This document shows positions 48,401 to 60,335 of a stretch of 64,000 nucleotides of DNA, piece by piece. Made by a program: the position numbers and the translations under genes. Origin of the DNA: Inonotus obliquus (taxonomy: Eukaryota; Basidiomycota; Agaricomycetes; Hymenochaetales; Hymenochaetaceae); NCBI GenBank assembly GCA_032164295.1, contig JAJHTX010000012.1, forward strand, positions 682,001-746,000. The letters are read 5' to 3'. The notes beneath the pieces are model-generated. The model did no database searches, had not been told where the DNA came from, and saw only the letters and a list, made by a program, of their open reading frames with translations. Within the stretch, counting starts at the first letter, position 1; every line of letters starts with the position of its first letter.

Positions 48401-51400
48401 TATACCACCCTTATTCCTTCCATCGACCCTCATTTTCTGACCTAACAGGTGCAAACCACTTGCCTTCCCATGGAATCGAACCTGCGCCTCCTCGTTGATA
48501 GACAGCTGCCCCACGCCACCAGTTATACCTTCTTCGCCTTCCACATGTTCCGCCTCGTCCGCAGCGCTGTCAATCCCATACGACGAGTGTGACGAGGAAG
48601 AAGATGGTGGTGGGCCTACTGAAGAATATGTGTTTGAAGAATAAGGGGCGGCAATGGGAGGCGAGAATCGAGCGGCACTAGTTACCAGGGTTAAAGTATT
48701 CGCAGGATCGGTGGATCCATTCCCTCCGATATTTTGCAATTGGCCCGACTGAGAGTTCACAAACGAACTAGATGAATGTTCCGCTCGGTCCTGACGCTCA
48801 GCAGGTGACTCAACGCGACGTCGTTGCCTTTCTCTCTCGGCAAACTCTCCAGAGCTTCGTATCTGAGACGATTGCCCTGTCGACCCCCCAGCACTAGCGG
48901 AACTATTATTGTGTGATCGAGCCGCTACCTTGAGACGCTCAGTAACTGTGTCTTGCCATTCGTTTGACGGGCTACAAATCATGTCAACGAACAGTGGGGA
49001 AACACAGAGAGGGGAGACGCACTGAGCGTTTGCCAGGGCACTTGTCCCTATTTCTTGACCCAGCCCAACCATCCGTCCTCGCCCCTGGATACTAGCCGGC
49101 GGTCCGCTTGATGACATCCTATTACCCTCCTTTATCGTCCCGCCACTCCCACTGCTTTTCTCATCACCGCTTCCAGTGTCCGGTCGCAACGAGGATCTCT
49201 TTGAGTCTCCGGCCGAAGTGGTGGTATTGTTTTTCCGCCCTTTTGTTCCGTACGCACCACGGTCGACGCGTTCTATGATTTCCCTCGCTAGAGGGTCATT
49301 GTTCTTCAGATCCTCTAGGAGTGACCGAGCCCGTTCGTCGGGCACAGGATCATCTAAATTTCTCAAATTAGTCATGATGGCTAAAATAACTAGTAAGCAA
49401 CCCACCGCCGCTCAAGACACCACGGTCAGGGTTTGCCAACGCAAGAATGATCCCGACAAGAGCTTCCGTTTGATGTAAACGGGATTCAATGGCGTCAATG
49501 TAGCCCTTCGGAGGTCCACGCTTGCGCGAAGGCCCAAGGAAAGTACATGCTGAGAACGATGGGACAATTCAGTAAGCGCATAACCCAATAGAGAAGTAAA
49601 TTCGCAGATTAAAAATACTCCGAAATCGCAGGTAAAAAGCACCGAAGAACTTACCTGTCCCGAGCATTATGCAGCTCTTGCATTGATCTACATCCCCAGA
49701 GCGTTCACACTTGCATTTTGATTTTCGGCATTGGTCACAAGCTTCAGCAAATGTTCGAAGTCAGCGGCGGTATGCTACAGTGTTGCGGATGCTTCTCACC
49801 TTTACTACTTCTCCTCCTGATATGTTTATCATCCTTTTTGGACGAACTTCCTCCACCGCCTACACTCCCCATAGAGAACCCTCCAGCGCCTTCGTATCCA
49901 GAATCTTGGGGAAGACTGCTGAGAATATCATCATCATCATAAGACTCCAAGGTGTCCAAATCAACGTTCGAGTACATGTTCTCGGTCATCGTGGAACGAT
50001 AGGGCGTGGCGCTCGAGCCCGGTTGACCAGATGCCGGATAGATCGTCTGATGCTCGTGTTGTTGCCCAGCCGGAGACCAAAATTTCTGTCGATCAAGAGA
50101 TGGTCGGTGTTCTTGAGGTGTAAATGGCGTTAGCAATCCTCTTGATACTGTTCTCGGAACTTTGCCCGGGCTGGAAAAATCTTGCCCAGTGTGAGGAGTG
50201 ACTCCAGTGCCAAAGTCACTAGTACTGGCGCTCGCGAGCTGACTCGATTGGACAACCGTGTGGGTCGAGGAATGCGCAAAGTTCCGTGGATTGTTGACTA
50301 AGTGTTCCTGCTTTCCAGAAAATTCGATGCCCCTGCTTTGATCTATGCCGGTGACAAAAGGTTTACGTTCCTCCTGTTCACCGTCAAAATTGTAGTAGTA
50401 AGGTGTTGCGGATGCTGAAGTTAAGGCGGAAAGTCCAGTAGGATATGAAGAAGTGCGATGATGGGCAGAGCTGTAAGAAGGGAGGACAAGGGAGTTGGCT
50501 GAGGTAGAGCGATGAGGTTGGTTTTGGCTTGGATTGTTTGACTGTGCGGATGGATCTGGGCCGGATCGAGTACTTGATGAGGAAAAGGATGGGAGAGATG
50601 GATTGAAATTCGATGCTGCGGAGCGAAGAATGAGAACAAGTATCTGAGTCGTAAGCGAGAGATAGGTGACGCACCTGGGAAAGTAGCTGAGGAATGGGTA
50701 CTAGAATAAGGTGAACTGAATCCTGAAGCCGAAACGGCTCGGCTACTAGGGCGGGAGCTGACTAAAGAATGGCTCGCGGAAGAAACGGAGTGCGAAAGAG
50801 AAGGCGGCGCCGAAGAACCTGTCAAAGTCGAGACTATTAAGCGTGTGCTGCTATTGCCCAAAAGACAAAGGCTACCTGACGATTGCGAATACGGGTGGTA
50901 ACGATCGGCTGTAAAAGGGGAACCTCGGGAAGAGCTTGCCTGGGTGGGTCGAGGGAGAGACTGATGATAGAATTCGTTTTGGTTGGAGTACGGCGGGAAA
51001 TTAGAGTGATCGGTAGTGATAGATGTGACCGTTTGGGGGGCGGGAAATAGCGCAGAGAAATTCGAAGCGGGAGTTGGACGGGGTCGGGAGATTTGATGTG
51101 ACGGGGCGTCGGTCCCTTCGCTCGTACTCTGCGGATTACTCTTAATAGAATAACCACCCTGAGATCCTAAGGAGTGGGCAGGAGAGAAAGACTGGTTGCC
51201 ACCGTGTGGAGAATAGGTACCCTGCGAGGCGATTGATTTAGTACATTACAATTTCGGTGAATATAGAATTGGAAACGAATGAGCGAATATTCGGACTATA
51301 CGGCGGCCGGGGAGGCCCAAGACAAAGAAAGGTACCTGAGAGCGTGATAGCACCGCGGGGGAAGAACCACGAGGATCCTGTCGCCCAGCAAGTGCAGAGT

Positions 51401-51485
51401 CCCGACTGAAGTCGTGAACATTGTTTCTGACGAGCTCTTCGCTGCCGGAACGACTGAAGGTATTGTAGTCATTGGACGAAGACAT
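45496..51485 (-). CDS. Large Zn2Cys6 transcription factor with fungal-specific middle domain
   Basis: A nuclear regulator of about 6 kb with many introns. The start ATG 51485 reads MSSSNDYNTFSRSGSEELV. The first 450 or so residues are disordered, rich in S, P, T and Q. The zinc cluster at about 49500-49745 joins two exons: ACDQCRKSKCKCERSG, then DQCKSCIMLGTACTFLG, with spacing C-x2-C-x6-C-x8-C-x2-C-x6-C. GPSRKRGPPKGYIDAIESRL and HQTEALVGIILALANPDRG follow, as in XlnR-type factors. The Fungal_trans domain has LLQLYFAHVHPFLPIVHKQT, LLSMFAIAARYAPVAH, YREIGIGAMAQSWLYIGMAV, QDLGMHRNSDTW and LRKRIWYACVIMDKYVSAYI. The last exon reads AFSQLHPP, ending 45496. The target pathway is not evident; the XlnR-like link suggests carbon-source control, only as inference. 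Confidence 0.88.
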
Positions 51486-54400
51486 AATAATCCCCCACGT
51501 GTATGATACGCGAAGACAAAGAATAGGACAAGGCAAGGGGGGACGGAGAAGGGAGAAAGATGAAGAGAGGGGTATAATAGACGAGGAGGGAGGAGGAGAA
51601 AGAGATGGAAATCGGACATACGGGTAGACTGTTAGATTGGCGTAAGTACCAGATCGGTTGTTATAAGTTGTTGGTAGACCCTGAACACAAACGCTATGGT
51701 CGATCTCTTGCAGCAAACACCCGTCCTTTCGGGAAGACGGAGCTGATACCCGATTCCGTGTCCGGGTAATCGATAGCCGATATTAATAGGCTCAGTTCAC
51801 CAATTTGCCACCAATGGGCCACAGTAAAGTCACCCTGTGCAGTCAGATCAGCAGCGGGAGCGAAGGGGGGACCACAGCCGAGGGACGGTGGTGGTCGTGG
51901 TCAGTAAACAAGCGGGCTAATGAGAAGTCCACTGGACGAATACACTGATCACATAAGAGCGCCCTGAATAGAAGATGACAAAGCACCCAATCATAGAAGG
52001 TGACCATGTAACTCGATTCCTATTTCCATAAATGGTAATATACCGAGATTTATCCTTTGGTTCGTGACTATTTTTTGCTTCCGACCGACGTCATTTCCAA
52101 CTTTGCTTATTAATATTCATCGACCTGTGTTTTCTCGCCGTTCTTCTGTATACATTACTATACAGTAGGACGATAACGATGGCCCTCGCGATGGGTCCAG
52201 TCAAGGCCGCGGCATTCGTTGCCACCAGGCTTGCAACGGCTTCCGTAACCTTTACTTATTTGGCAATGGCGAGGCAATTGAGTAACGTAAGCGGTAATTT
52301 TACCTTTACGTTATGTGATCCGTGAAATTTTCGTGTCACATGCACTGCACAGTCTCCAGTTCCGGCCCCTCCCTCCTGTTTCATTCGAAGCTTCCACAAA
52401 AAAAACTGACTCTAAACGGAGTGAAAACATTTTCAACGCCGGGTCCATTGCACGAATGACTCGAGCTCTGAACCATTGTATCTCAATGGCCAACGTCGGT
52501 GGGCTAGAGAAAAGTGGTCAGAAAATCTCACAAGTCTGAAACACGAGGCTGTCCATTACTCCATTTGCGAGGAATATGGTCTAACTCAGGGGCTCTCGAT
52601 CGTATTTGGTATATTGCAATTCATTACTTAAGGTGGTCTTTGGAAAGTGTATCTCAAGGCTTCCTGCTTCTTTAGGTACACTTGGCTGCGGTTCCTACGG
52701 ACGACTTGAAAGATATACATTCTCGGGATCGGGGGTCGTCGGGCTCATTCTGAGGCCGATGCATACAAAGGGAAACTGTGATGGCAACGTACGCTAGTCA
52801 ACACTGCCCATCCGTCTGATACGATCTGACTCGTCTATTACTGCAAAAATAGATGGTAGTTCATCTAAAAAATTTGAGTTGTCTGGAGAGGCTTTGGAGT
52901 ACCTCGCGGCTTGTATTGCTCACTGCATGACCCCCGGTTCTTCGCAGAAGCTTCGTATGGACCTATATGGTTCCATCACACGCGGCTTTATGGGAATCCC
53001 ATCGGTCAAGGTTTCTATTTGCGCCATTCAGCTACACCTTGTCCTTAAGACTCTGGCGTTGATGCGCATGGTCACATCGATTACACATTGCATTTGTATT
53101 CTGATCGAGATTGTAACTCGCGTTTTGCTTTCGTAACATTTGTTCGCATTTCGCCGCAATAAAACTTCTGCACTTGGCGGCTGTGGTCAAGTAACCTTGT
53201 CAATTTCCATTCCTGGTATCCCGACTCACCTCAGCGGCTCCCTCGTCGTAAGAATCACGCCACCGCTTGCAATACTAGTAACGTCGTCCAGAGCAGAATT
53301 GTTTCAAGTCAATGGCTACGAATCGTCCGGGTGCGGAAGTCCTTTGTTCCGAACCTCGGTCAGTCGGTTGATTTCCATCGATTCAATAGATTTGAAAAGA
53401 GGCCTGGGCACAGCCACTGGCACCCGCTGATCCGCCGTTACAGGTGAAAACTCCGGCGAATGGGTCATCACTTATATAGACATTCCGAAGCCCAAACTTA
53501 CAGTCAATTTTCTCTCGTCTTCACTCTATTCGTCTCAGGTCACCTTGGAAAAAGGAAAGGATCAGGACTTAGTCGTACTACTGAATTAGTTCTTCCTCTC
53601 GTCCAATGACAAGGTCTTGTCTGATATCATTCTTCGCTAAACTAGATCGTGCAAGTATCAATTCGCCTATAGGTATCCATGTGCTACTGCAGACTCGTTT
53701 CTGTCCGGATCTCTCCAGCTTCTCGGCTGGACTTCCAAGAGATGTAAAGGATTGTACCTCGATAATTATTGGGTATGTAACATCCTCATACAAGTATGCG
53801 TACCAACTCCCGTGTGTGTAGTTACGTCCTTGACTTGAGCGTTCGTTCGTTCGTTCTTGTATCGGAATGCCACTAATCTATACACAGGCCTTTTCTCTCA
53901 GATTAATATCAGTGAAGCGAAGCGTCGGAGTGGAATCGAAGAAGTCGTATTATCGGATGCGGGAATGCCATATACTATACCACACGCCCAACTAAAACGG
54001 GCGAAAACCGTGTTCTGTGTATACCCGCGAGACGGAACTTTGCCCAGAGGGGAATTAATCACACCGGCTGCTCGAACCGCTAGTTTAATCGGTTGTTCTC
54101 TTACTAACCTTCATCTACGATTCCATGATATACAGGTACGAAGCTTTCGCCGAGATTCTGGTTACGTGATCGCTTCTTACGTGCATGTGTAGGAAGAAAC
54201 CAGGTGAATTATGATCAAAGGGAGACGTCCATAAGCAAGACGTTCTAACGAGAAACATACGTGCTTCTTGTTGCATCTCGAAGTTGATTACGATGGAAAC
54301 GACATCGATGAGAGAAATTAATATCTTCAGTAACGGGAACATGAAAGTACACCGGTTTGCCTCAGGGACAGTTTGACTCAGCGAGTAGCTGGAAAGGAAA

Positions 54401-55824
54401 CGTAATCCTAGATTGCGACCCTGAAAGATTCATGGTTGTTGGATAAGAGCAGGGGTGTCACTCCGGCAAGATCTTGGATGGTAAGAGCGCAATGGAACCC
54501 AAGTATACTATTGGAACCAGAACTCCCTTTCTGACACACAGATTATCGATGGAAGACCTTCTTCCCTTCTCTCCCCCCGTGGCCAAAGAAAGAGGGGAAG
54601 CATGTATCACTAAAAAGTGCGAGAGCCACCGGAGGTTCCTGCTGTGGGTCGGGGTTCGGGTGTCGGGTGTCGAGGAGCACGAGGAAGTCCCCTTAGCGGT
54701 TTCCCCAAGGGGGCGTACTGTCATTTATGGATCGCTTTGAAAACAAGCCCGAACATTTCGGCGGTAGGTATACAACCTTCGCGCGCTTCGAAAGTATTGA
54801 AGCTTAGCGACGCCACAGTTGCGGACCTGACCTCAGTGATCTTGTGCTCTCTCAGACTCTCAGTATCATTGACAGGCCGTTAGAGAGTCGGTACAAAGTA
54901 CTAGTTAGTGGCGACAAAGCAGAGACATTGGACATTGGAATTGTTGCGAGTAATCACTTTTTCGTATTTTCTCCTTTCAGGGGGGTATCAATCTGCACGA
55001 ACGGCCTCCGTACTGTTGGATGTCTTCTTCCGGCGGTACAGCTAGTCCGAGGAGATATACTCTTCCTGACTGCAAATGGGATTTGGGTAACCGCTATAGT
55101 TGCTATGTTGCGGAACGACGGCGGAGTCAAACCTCCCTTGTTCTCAGTAAGGACGTAATGTGTATATCTTCAGATGGCTTCTGGTCTATCGATCAGCGGG
55201 CGAAGGGGGGAAAGCAGTACTTCTGCGGATGACTGCGCTTAAATCCCAAGAGCCGACATCTAGCCTATTCCATCCTGCTAGACACCCGAATGACACATCC
55301 CCAGCAGTCTGAATTCACACGGACTCTTCCGCTCATTACCTGCATATTGGGATGAATGTCAAAGGCTGTTGAGTTACTAGAGCGCTGAAGCGAGAAGCCA
55401 TGAAATGAAGGCCTTGGCACTTGAAATGCTCAGACGAGCTGCTTCCCCTCCCCTCACGCTGTCTAGAAAGAGCTTGGCCATCCAGGATTAAGCTGGAGTA
55501 GGACGACTGGAAAATGAATGAGTGTTCAATTTAAAATGGTTAGTCTGCATGCTTGTGTACTCATAGAGACTTCCTGGACTGAATAACGAACGCAAGGAGT
55601 TTCGAGAAAGCAGTCGATTAGTCCAACTTCTGTGGTAGTTTGAAGGTCAAGTTACGGATCCGGGTAAAGAACCGGAACCCGACCGGAAAACTTCCAGTAT
55701 CACGTGGTAACATTACCATCTGCGGTCCGATGATCGGTACTCACCGCTTCACTTACTTACAACTTGCTAAGACGCGACCGTGCCAGCACACGAGTCCAAA
55801 ATTCCTGCAAGCTGCGTCGAAGGG
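51486..55824. other. 4.3 kb with no gene I can support
   Basis: Short ORFs on both strands only. A plus-strand exon-like piece at 52180-52283 (MALAMGPVKAAAFVATRLAT, followed by GTAAGC) and another at about 52340-52535 (FNAGSIARMTRALNHCISMA) could be a small spliced gene. Segments at 52860-53080 (ELSGEALEYLAACIAHCMTP) and 53857-54192 look coding-like in codon use but match no family I recognise, and stops interrupt between them. I read it as upstream DNA of the transcription factor plus decayed gene remnants, or a fast-evolving gene. Confidence 0.4.
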
Positions 55825-57184
55825 ATGCAAAATGCTTATAAGATTGAGCCAACGATTATAGAGCAGCGCCATGAGCTTGCGAAATCCTTTTCCGCTCTCA
55901 GACGCATTCGTCCCCGTGTGCCGTTTTGGTGCCTTGCGGCGCATCGGATTCCAACGTTATGGTCCCTGTATCGTGGGCTTATGAGACATGCACCTGGAGA
56001 TAATGTACGTAGACTATTTCGTTGTTAACTTGGTATGGTTAAAAAGTTGTTGTATGAAGATCAGATGGCGCATGCGAATATTCTTTGAGAGATACAGAGC
56101 CCTGAACAGTCCGGTTGCTACGCGCGAGAGACTGCTTCAAGCTCACAAGGTACTTGCGAGAGACACTATCATAGACCTTAACCCTACTAAGAAGCCACCG
56201 ACCTAGTTTCTGGACTGTTTTCGCGCCGCAGCGGATGGAGACAACAGGCTCCAAAAGATCCTTGCTCGCTATGACGCGATGATAAAAGCAAAACGCTCCA
56301 AAGAGGAACTGAAGGGTATGATCCTTGAAGAATTGGTAAGTGTACTCCGTGAATAACTAATACTGCTCCTGACTCCGAAGTAAGGCATGGCAGGATCGCC
56401 TTCGTAACCGACCTATTATGACTGGCGGTCTCCTCAAGCCTTCGATTCTGAACAAAGCATTACCGCGTCTGAAGCCTCAGCCTAACCATATAAGTATGAT
56501 GATGTATCGGCGACAACTTGCCTACGAGCGCATGGGCGAGACGTATGGCCATCTGAGGGATCATGAAGAGGCTGTGGCCATGGAAGCGAAGTTTGAAGAA
56601 AAGTTATTACGGGAAGTGAAAGAAGACTCGTCTACTAGTGTAAAGTGGTTTGACCCGGAGTTCTATCGAGCTGATGGCTGGAGTAAGTGCATTGGGTGCT
56701 TCATGATGTCAAGGCTTTACCTAATTAATCTGCAGATGAATTCATCGAGAACCAGAAAAAGTCCATCCGCGCGAGCATCGGTCGCGCCGTCCAGCGAGCA
56801 CACAGTAAATACACACCAGAAATGCTCGAAGCAATAAAGGAAGCACGACGTGAAAAAATCCGTAACAAAACACGAGAGCGGGAACGAGAGCGTCGTGGAG
56901 AAGTGTTGCCGTGTACCATCAGAAGGAGCAGGAAGAGACCTCCGGCTCATGTCCTCGAAAAGATGCCTGAGTGGAAGCGCAGGGCGGACGAGGTGATACG
57001 GAGCACGAGTGAAGTCGGCTACGTTGGCATGATGAAGAGTCGGCTCGGGGTGAAGATGAAGAATCCGAATCTCTGGAGAGAACTGGAGGAAGGGGGCGGA
57101 AAGCAATCAGGGGCCGTGCTGGAAGCTGAAAAAAAAGGACAGGAAGAAGGAAACGAGGAAGGAAATTTGAAGGAGATTATATAG
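55825..57184 (+). CDS. Long LYR-motif (Complex1_LYR-like) protein, five exons
   Basis: The first ATG in the frame is 55825 (MQNAYKIEPTIIEQRHELAK); the frame is open upstream, so an earlier exon is possible. The LYR motif stands in RIPTLWSLYRGLMRHAPG, followed across an intron by WRMRIFFERYRALNSPVAT, RERLLQAHKFLDCFRAAADG and DAMIKAKRSKEELKGMILEE. LYR proteins are small mitochondrial factors that bind acyl carrier protein and serve Fe-S transfer or respiratory complex assembly. This one continues for about 250 more residues of charged helix (AMEAKFEEKLLREVKED, EMLEAIKEARREKIRNKTRE, RRSRKRPPAHVLEKMPEWKR) to 57184. Total about 380 residues, far longer than the usual 80-130. Splice joins (about 56024, 56152, 56335, 56684) keep the frame. 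Exact role unknown. Confidence 0.72.
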
Positions 57185-57404
57185 CACTAGAGTAATCCTT
57201 TCGTTCCTCTAGACATACCCATCGCGGAGCTCAAATCTTTGATGGGACGCGACGCGTGTCTGCACGTGACACTCAGTCACTGGAGAGCCAGTGGTAATGA
57301 TATTCCTTTGTCTTCATACACCTGGGGGGAAGCCTGAGCCTGCCAGAATTTGCCTCCTCGTCCACAGACCAGATTCTGGGCTGTGCACGCTCCTATCGAC
57401 TGCA

Positions 57405-59829
57405 ATGATGCATACCCAAAATGAAGAATACGTTCAGCTACTGCAAAGCATGATGGGTGAGGACCTAGATGCAGAGACTGCGCGACGAGTACTCGCGAAA
57501 CATAATTACAACATCCAAGCTGCCGCAGATGCAATTCTTGAAGGAGATAGAGGCGAAGAAGCCAGTAGTATTCCTGACGCATGGCCCGATATTGATCTGT
57601 CTACTGGAGGCAACGGTGCTTTGAACGTACCCCGACGGACCAACACACCGTGCACTACACCTGAGAGGAGCCAGCAGCATAATAGCCAAGATGTGATCGA
57701 CTTAACATCGGAGACTGATCCGGAGCTCGCCCGAGCAATGCAAATGTCGCTCGAGACTTCGGAACCCCAGTTTGGACCAAGCAATAGAGCTCCGGATGCA
57801 AATTGGGCTATGGTGCCGTCGAACGTGCGTCCCATATATGTATGACGGTTTCTTCGAAACCCTAACCGCCAGCTTTGCAGGTTCAGATAAACACCAACAC
57901 TACGCAGGAGCAAGAAGATCACTCGCTTAGCAGGGCGATTGAAGCAAGTCTTAGCACGAGCTACGTCGAAGATGTATATGAAGACTTGCCTGAAGAAGAG
58001 AAAGCTAGGAAACCTGGATAGTGAGCTCGAAAGAACCCTTTGAGCTTATTCTATACCTTTTAACGCTAGTGAAGCCCAGTCGCATTGCGCACGAGCTCAA
58101 ATGAACTCTACTTCGTGCCTCTTGTCTTGCACGCTCTGTTCCACATCCCCCAAGTACGTCAGAAGCTCGCTGAGTGGAGATGGAGGGGTAACGACAAGGG
58201 AATCATCCCGGATATAGATTCTTCAGGTGCGTTATTGCAGAGAATGCCGTTCTTCATTACTGAAGGATGTGCACCGTACGCAGATTACATACCCTATGTT
58301 CTGAGCAGCTTGTTCACCTACATGGATCACGCCCTCCAATCTTATATCCTTATCGACGGGCTAGATGTCGCGTCAAACTACAGGGGTCGGCTTGCAAACA
58401 ATGCTGCCGATCTTCCTGGAGAACTCTCAAATGGTGAGAGCTGATATCTGAATGAAGCTTCAGAGACTAAGCTCGTTATCTCTGTCAAGAGCTCTACTCA
58501 TACGTTGTGCGCTCTATCGAAACCGAACTACGAGGCAGTGATCCGCAAGGCTGGGAACGGTGGGCATCACTTCACAGTCAACGAGTAGCTGCTTATCACG
58601 TTCTCGCGAATCAACAGTCTATTCCACCTGAGATATGCTTATATTGATTCTCCTGCTCTCGGCGATTCGACAGACTCCAATGCCCTCGGGATCGAAAATT
58701 GTCCACCCGCGTTTTCAAAGGTTGGTTCCGACACGTCGTGCGTACGCGTCGATCTGCGAAGCAAAGATAGTCCAAACGACCTTCTCTCATGCCTCTCAAC
58801 CCAGCTTGGTCTTGAGCCGCATCCATCCTCTGATATCGCTATTACGTCGACACCAGGGATGGCTTTCACAGCTCAAGCTCAAGCGCTTGTCGCACCGTCC
58901 GATGTCATCGCTTTCGAGCTCGTTCGTCCTTCTCATGCGGCCCCATCGCTACAAAGTTCAAATCAACAAAATTCGGATTTTTCATCAACAACACCTTTCA
59001 GATACCCCATGTTTGTATACCTTGATCAGTTTCTCTTGGAAAATGCTGCTCTGGCAAGGGAAAAGCGCGCGAAAAAGAGGGATATAGAGGATAAATTGAA
59101 AGAATTGACAGCGAAGAGGGAGTCATTGACGAGTTTTGAGGTGAGTTACTTTCCTGCGGTCTTGATACAGGACTGACCTACGATAACCCTCAGGGTAAAG
59201 CTACATTGAAGTCCCTCACCTCAGCGCTATACTACTTTGAAAACGTGGCAACGAAGAACGACTCTGAATCCCGAACTCAGGAAGTCCAATCCACAGTTTC
59301 GAGTCTGCAGAAAATCATTGACAGGATCAACACTGAGGTCCAAGGTGTGTCTCTTTACCAGCGCGGTTGCATGGCATGGTGCTAATATACAAGGATAAAG
59401 TACTGGACTCCCAGATTTCGAAGCTGGGAGTGGACATTAACAAGATATTCGATGATCCCTTATTGCAAAAACATAGAGTATGTCATTAGCTTGCCCATGA
59501 TCACGATGCTCACCCTCGTTTTCCAGTATGATCTCCGTGCGGTGTTGGTGCACGATGGTCTTTTCGGGCGCTCTCATATCCATTCATTCGTGCAGCGCGA
59601 TGGAAAATGGTGGAAGTGTCAAGACGCGACTGTCGAACCGGTACATCATCCAATACCTGGTGAAGCGGCACGAGGGACTGATTTCTTGACAATGCAGGTT
59701 TCTGCGGAGCTCGTGTTGACGGATGTGACTGGTCTACACCTAGGCGCTGGTCCATATATGCTCATCTACAGCCGACGAGTGGAAGAAGTGGACGTCAAAT
59801 CACGCTGGCCTACACTCTTCAAGGCATAA
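57405..59829 (+). CDS. UBA- and UIM-containing USP25/28-like protein, probable inactive deubiquitinase
   Basis: The start ATG 57405 reads MMHTQNEEYVQLLQSMMG. An N-terminal UBA-like helix bundle (AETARRVLAKHNYNIQAAAD) is followed by two ubiquitin-interacting motifs, DPELARAMQMSLETS and HSLSRAIEASLSTS. This is the layout of human USP25 and USP28. The hydrolase domain opens, across an intron at about 58021-58076, as GYPVALRTSSNELYFVPLVL then HALFHIPQVRQKLAEWR. In active enzymes the aligned block reads N-T-C-W-F; here it is N-E-L-Y-F, so the catalytic cysteine position is leucine. The histidine block (GLFGRSHIHSFVQRDGKWWK), CQDATV and the C-terminal GLHLGAGPYMLIYSRR remain. It may end at TAA 59827-59829 or splice into a further exon to about 60113 (TDNSVFIETLEHVAPD). 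Ubiquitin binding without cleavage is inferred. Confidence 0.8.
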
Positions 59830-60335
59830 TCTGCTCTATTCTTCTTCAATATGTCTTTATTCTGAAGAATCGTTTGCAGAATAACGCAAAAACAGACAAC
59901 TCTGTATTCATTGAAACCCTAGAACACGTCGCGCCTGACATCGCCGCAAGTTTGAGTGCAACATACGATCCTTCACCTTTGCTCGTATCTACTTCCTTAC
60001 CAGACGAAGAAGTTGAAAACAGGTTACCAAGGAGATCGATGTCTGCGATGTCAGTTGTGGGCGAGGGATCAGAAGAGGGTGCAGAGGGGAAAGACCGTAT
60101 GGATATTGCATGAAAAGTCTCGCTGGCAATGCTATGAGATGTGTGTATAATTAGAATACTAATCTTAGAGAGAATACGGTATGGAATATTATTTCTTGCA
60201 TGAGCCTTGCAGATCACTGTCGGATCAGGGACAAGTGATCGGCGTTCTTGCCAACTACGTCATGCCCGTCATGCAACATCTCCCTCACTCGTCCTCCACT
60301 TCCTCGTCGGTGGCACGACTTCGTTCTCAACCACC
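59830..60335. other. Possible last exon of the USP-like gene, then intergenic
   Basis: An open frame at 59874-60113 (DNSVFIETLEHVAPDIAASL, SDEEVENRLPRRSMSAMSVV-like acidic end, stop after DRMDIA) directly follows CAG at 59879 and may be an alternative C-terminal exon. From 60120 to 60335 there is no further gene; it is the promoter region of the next one. Confidence 0.45.
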
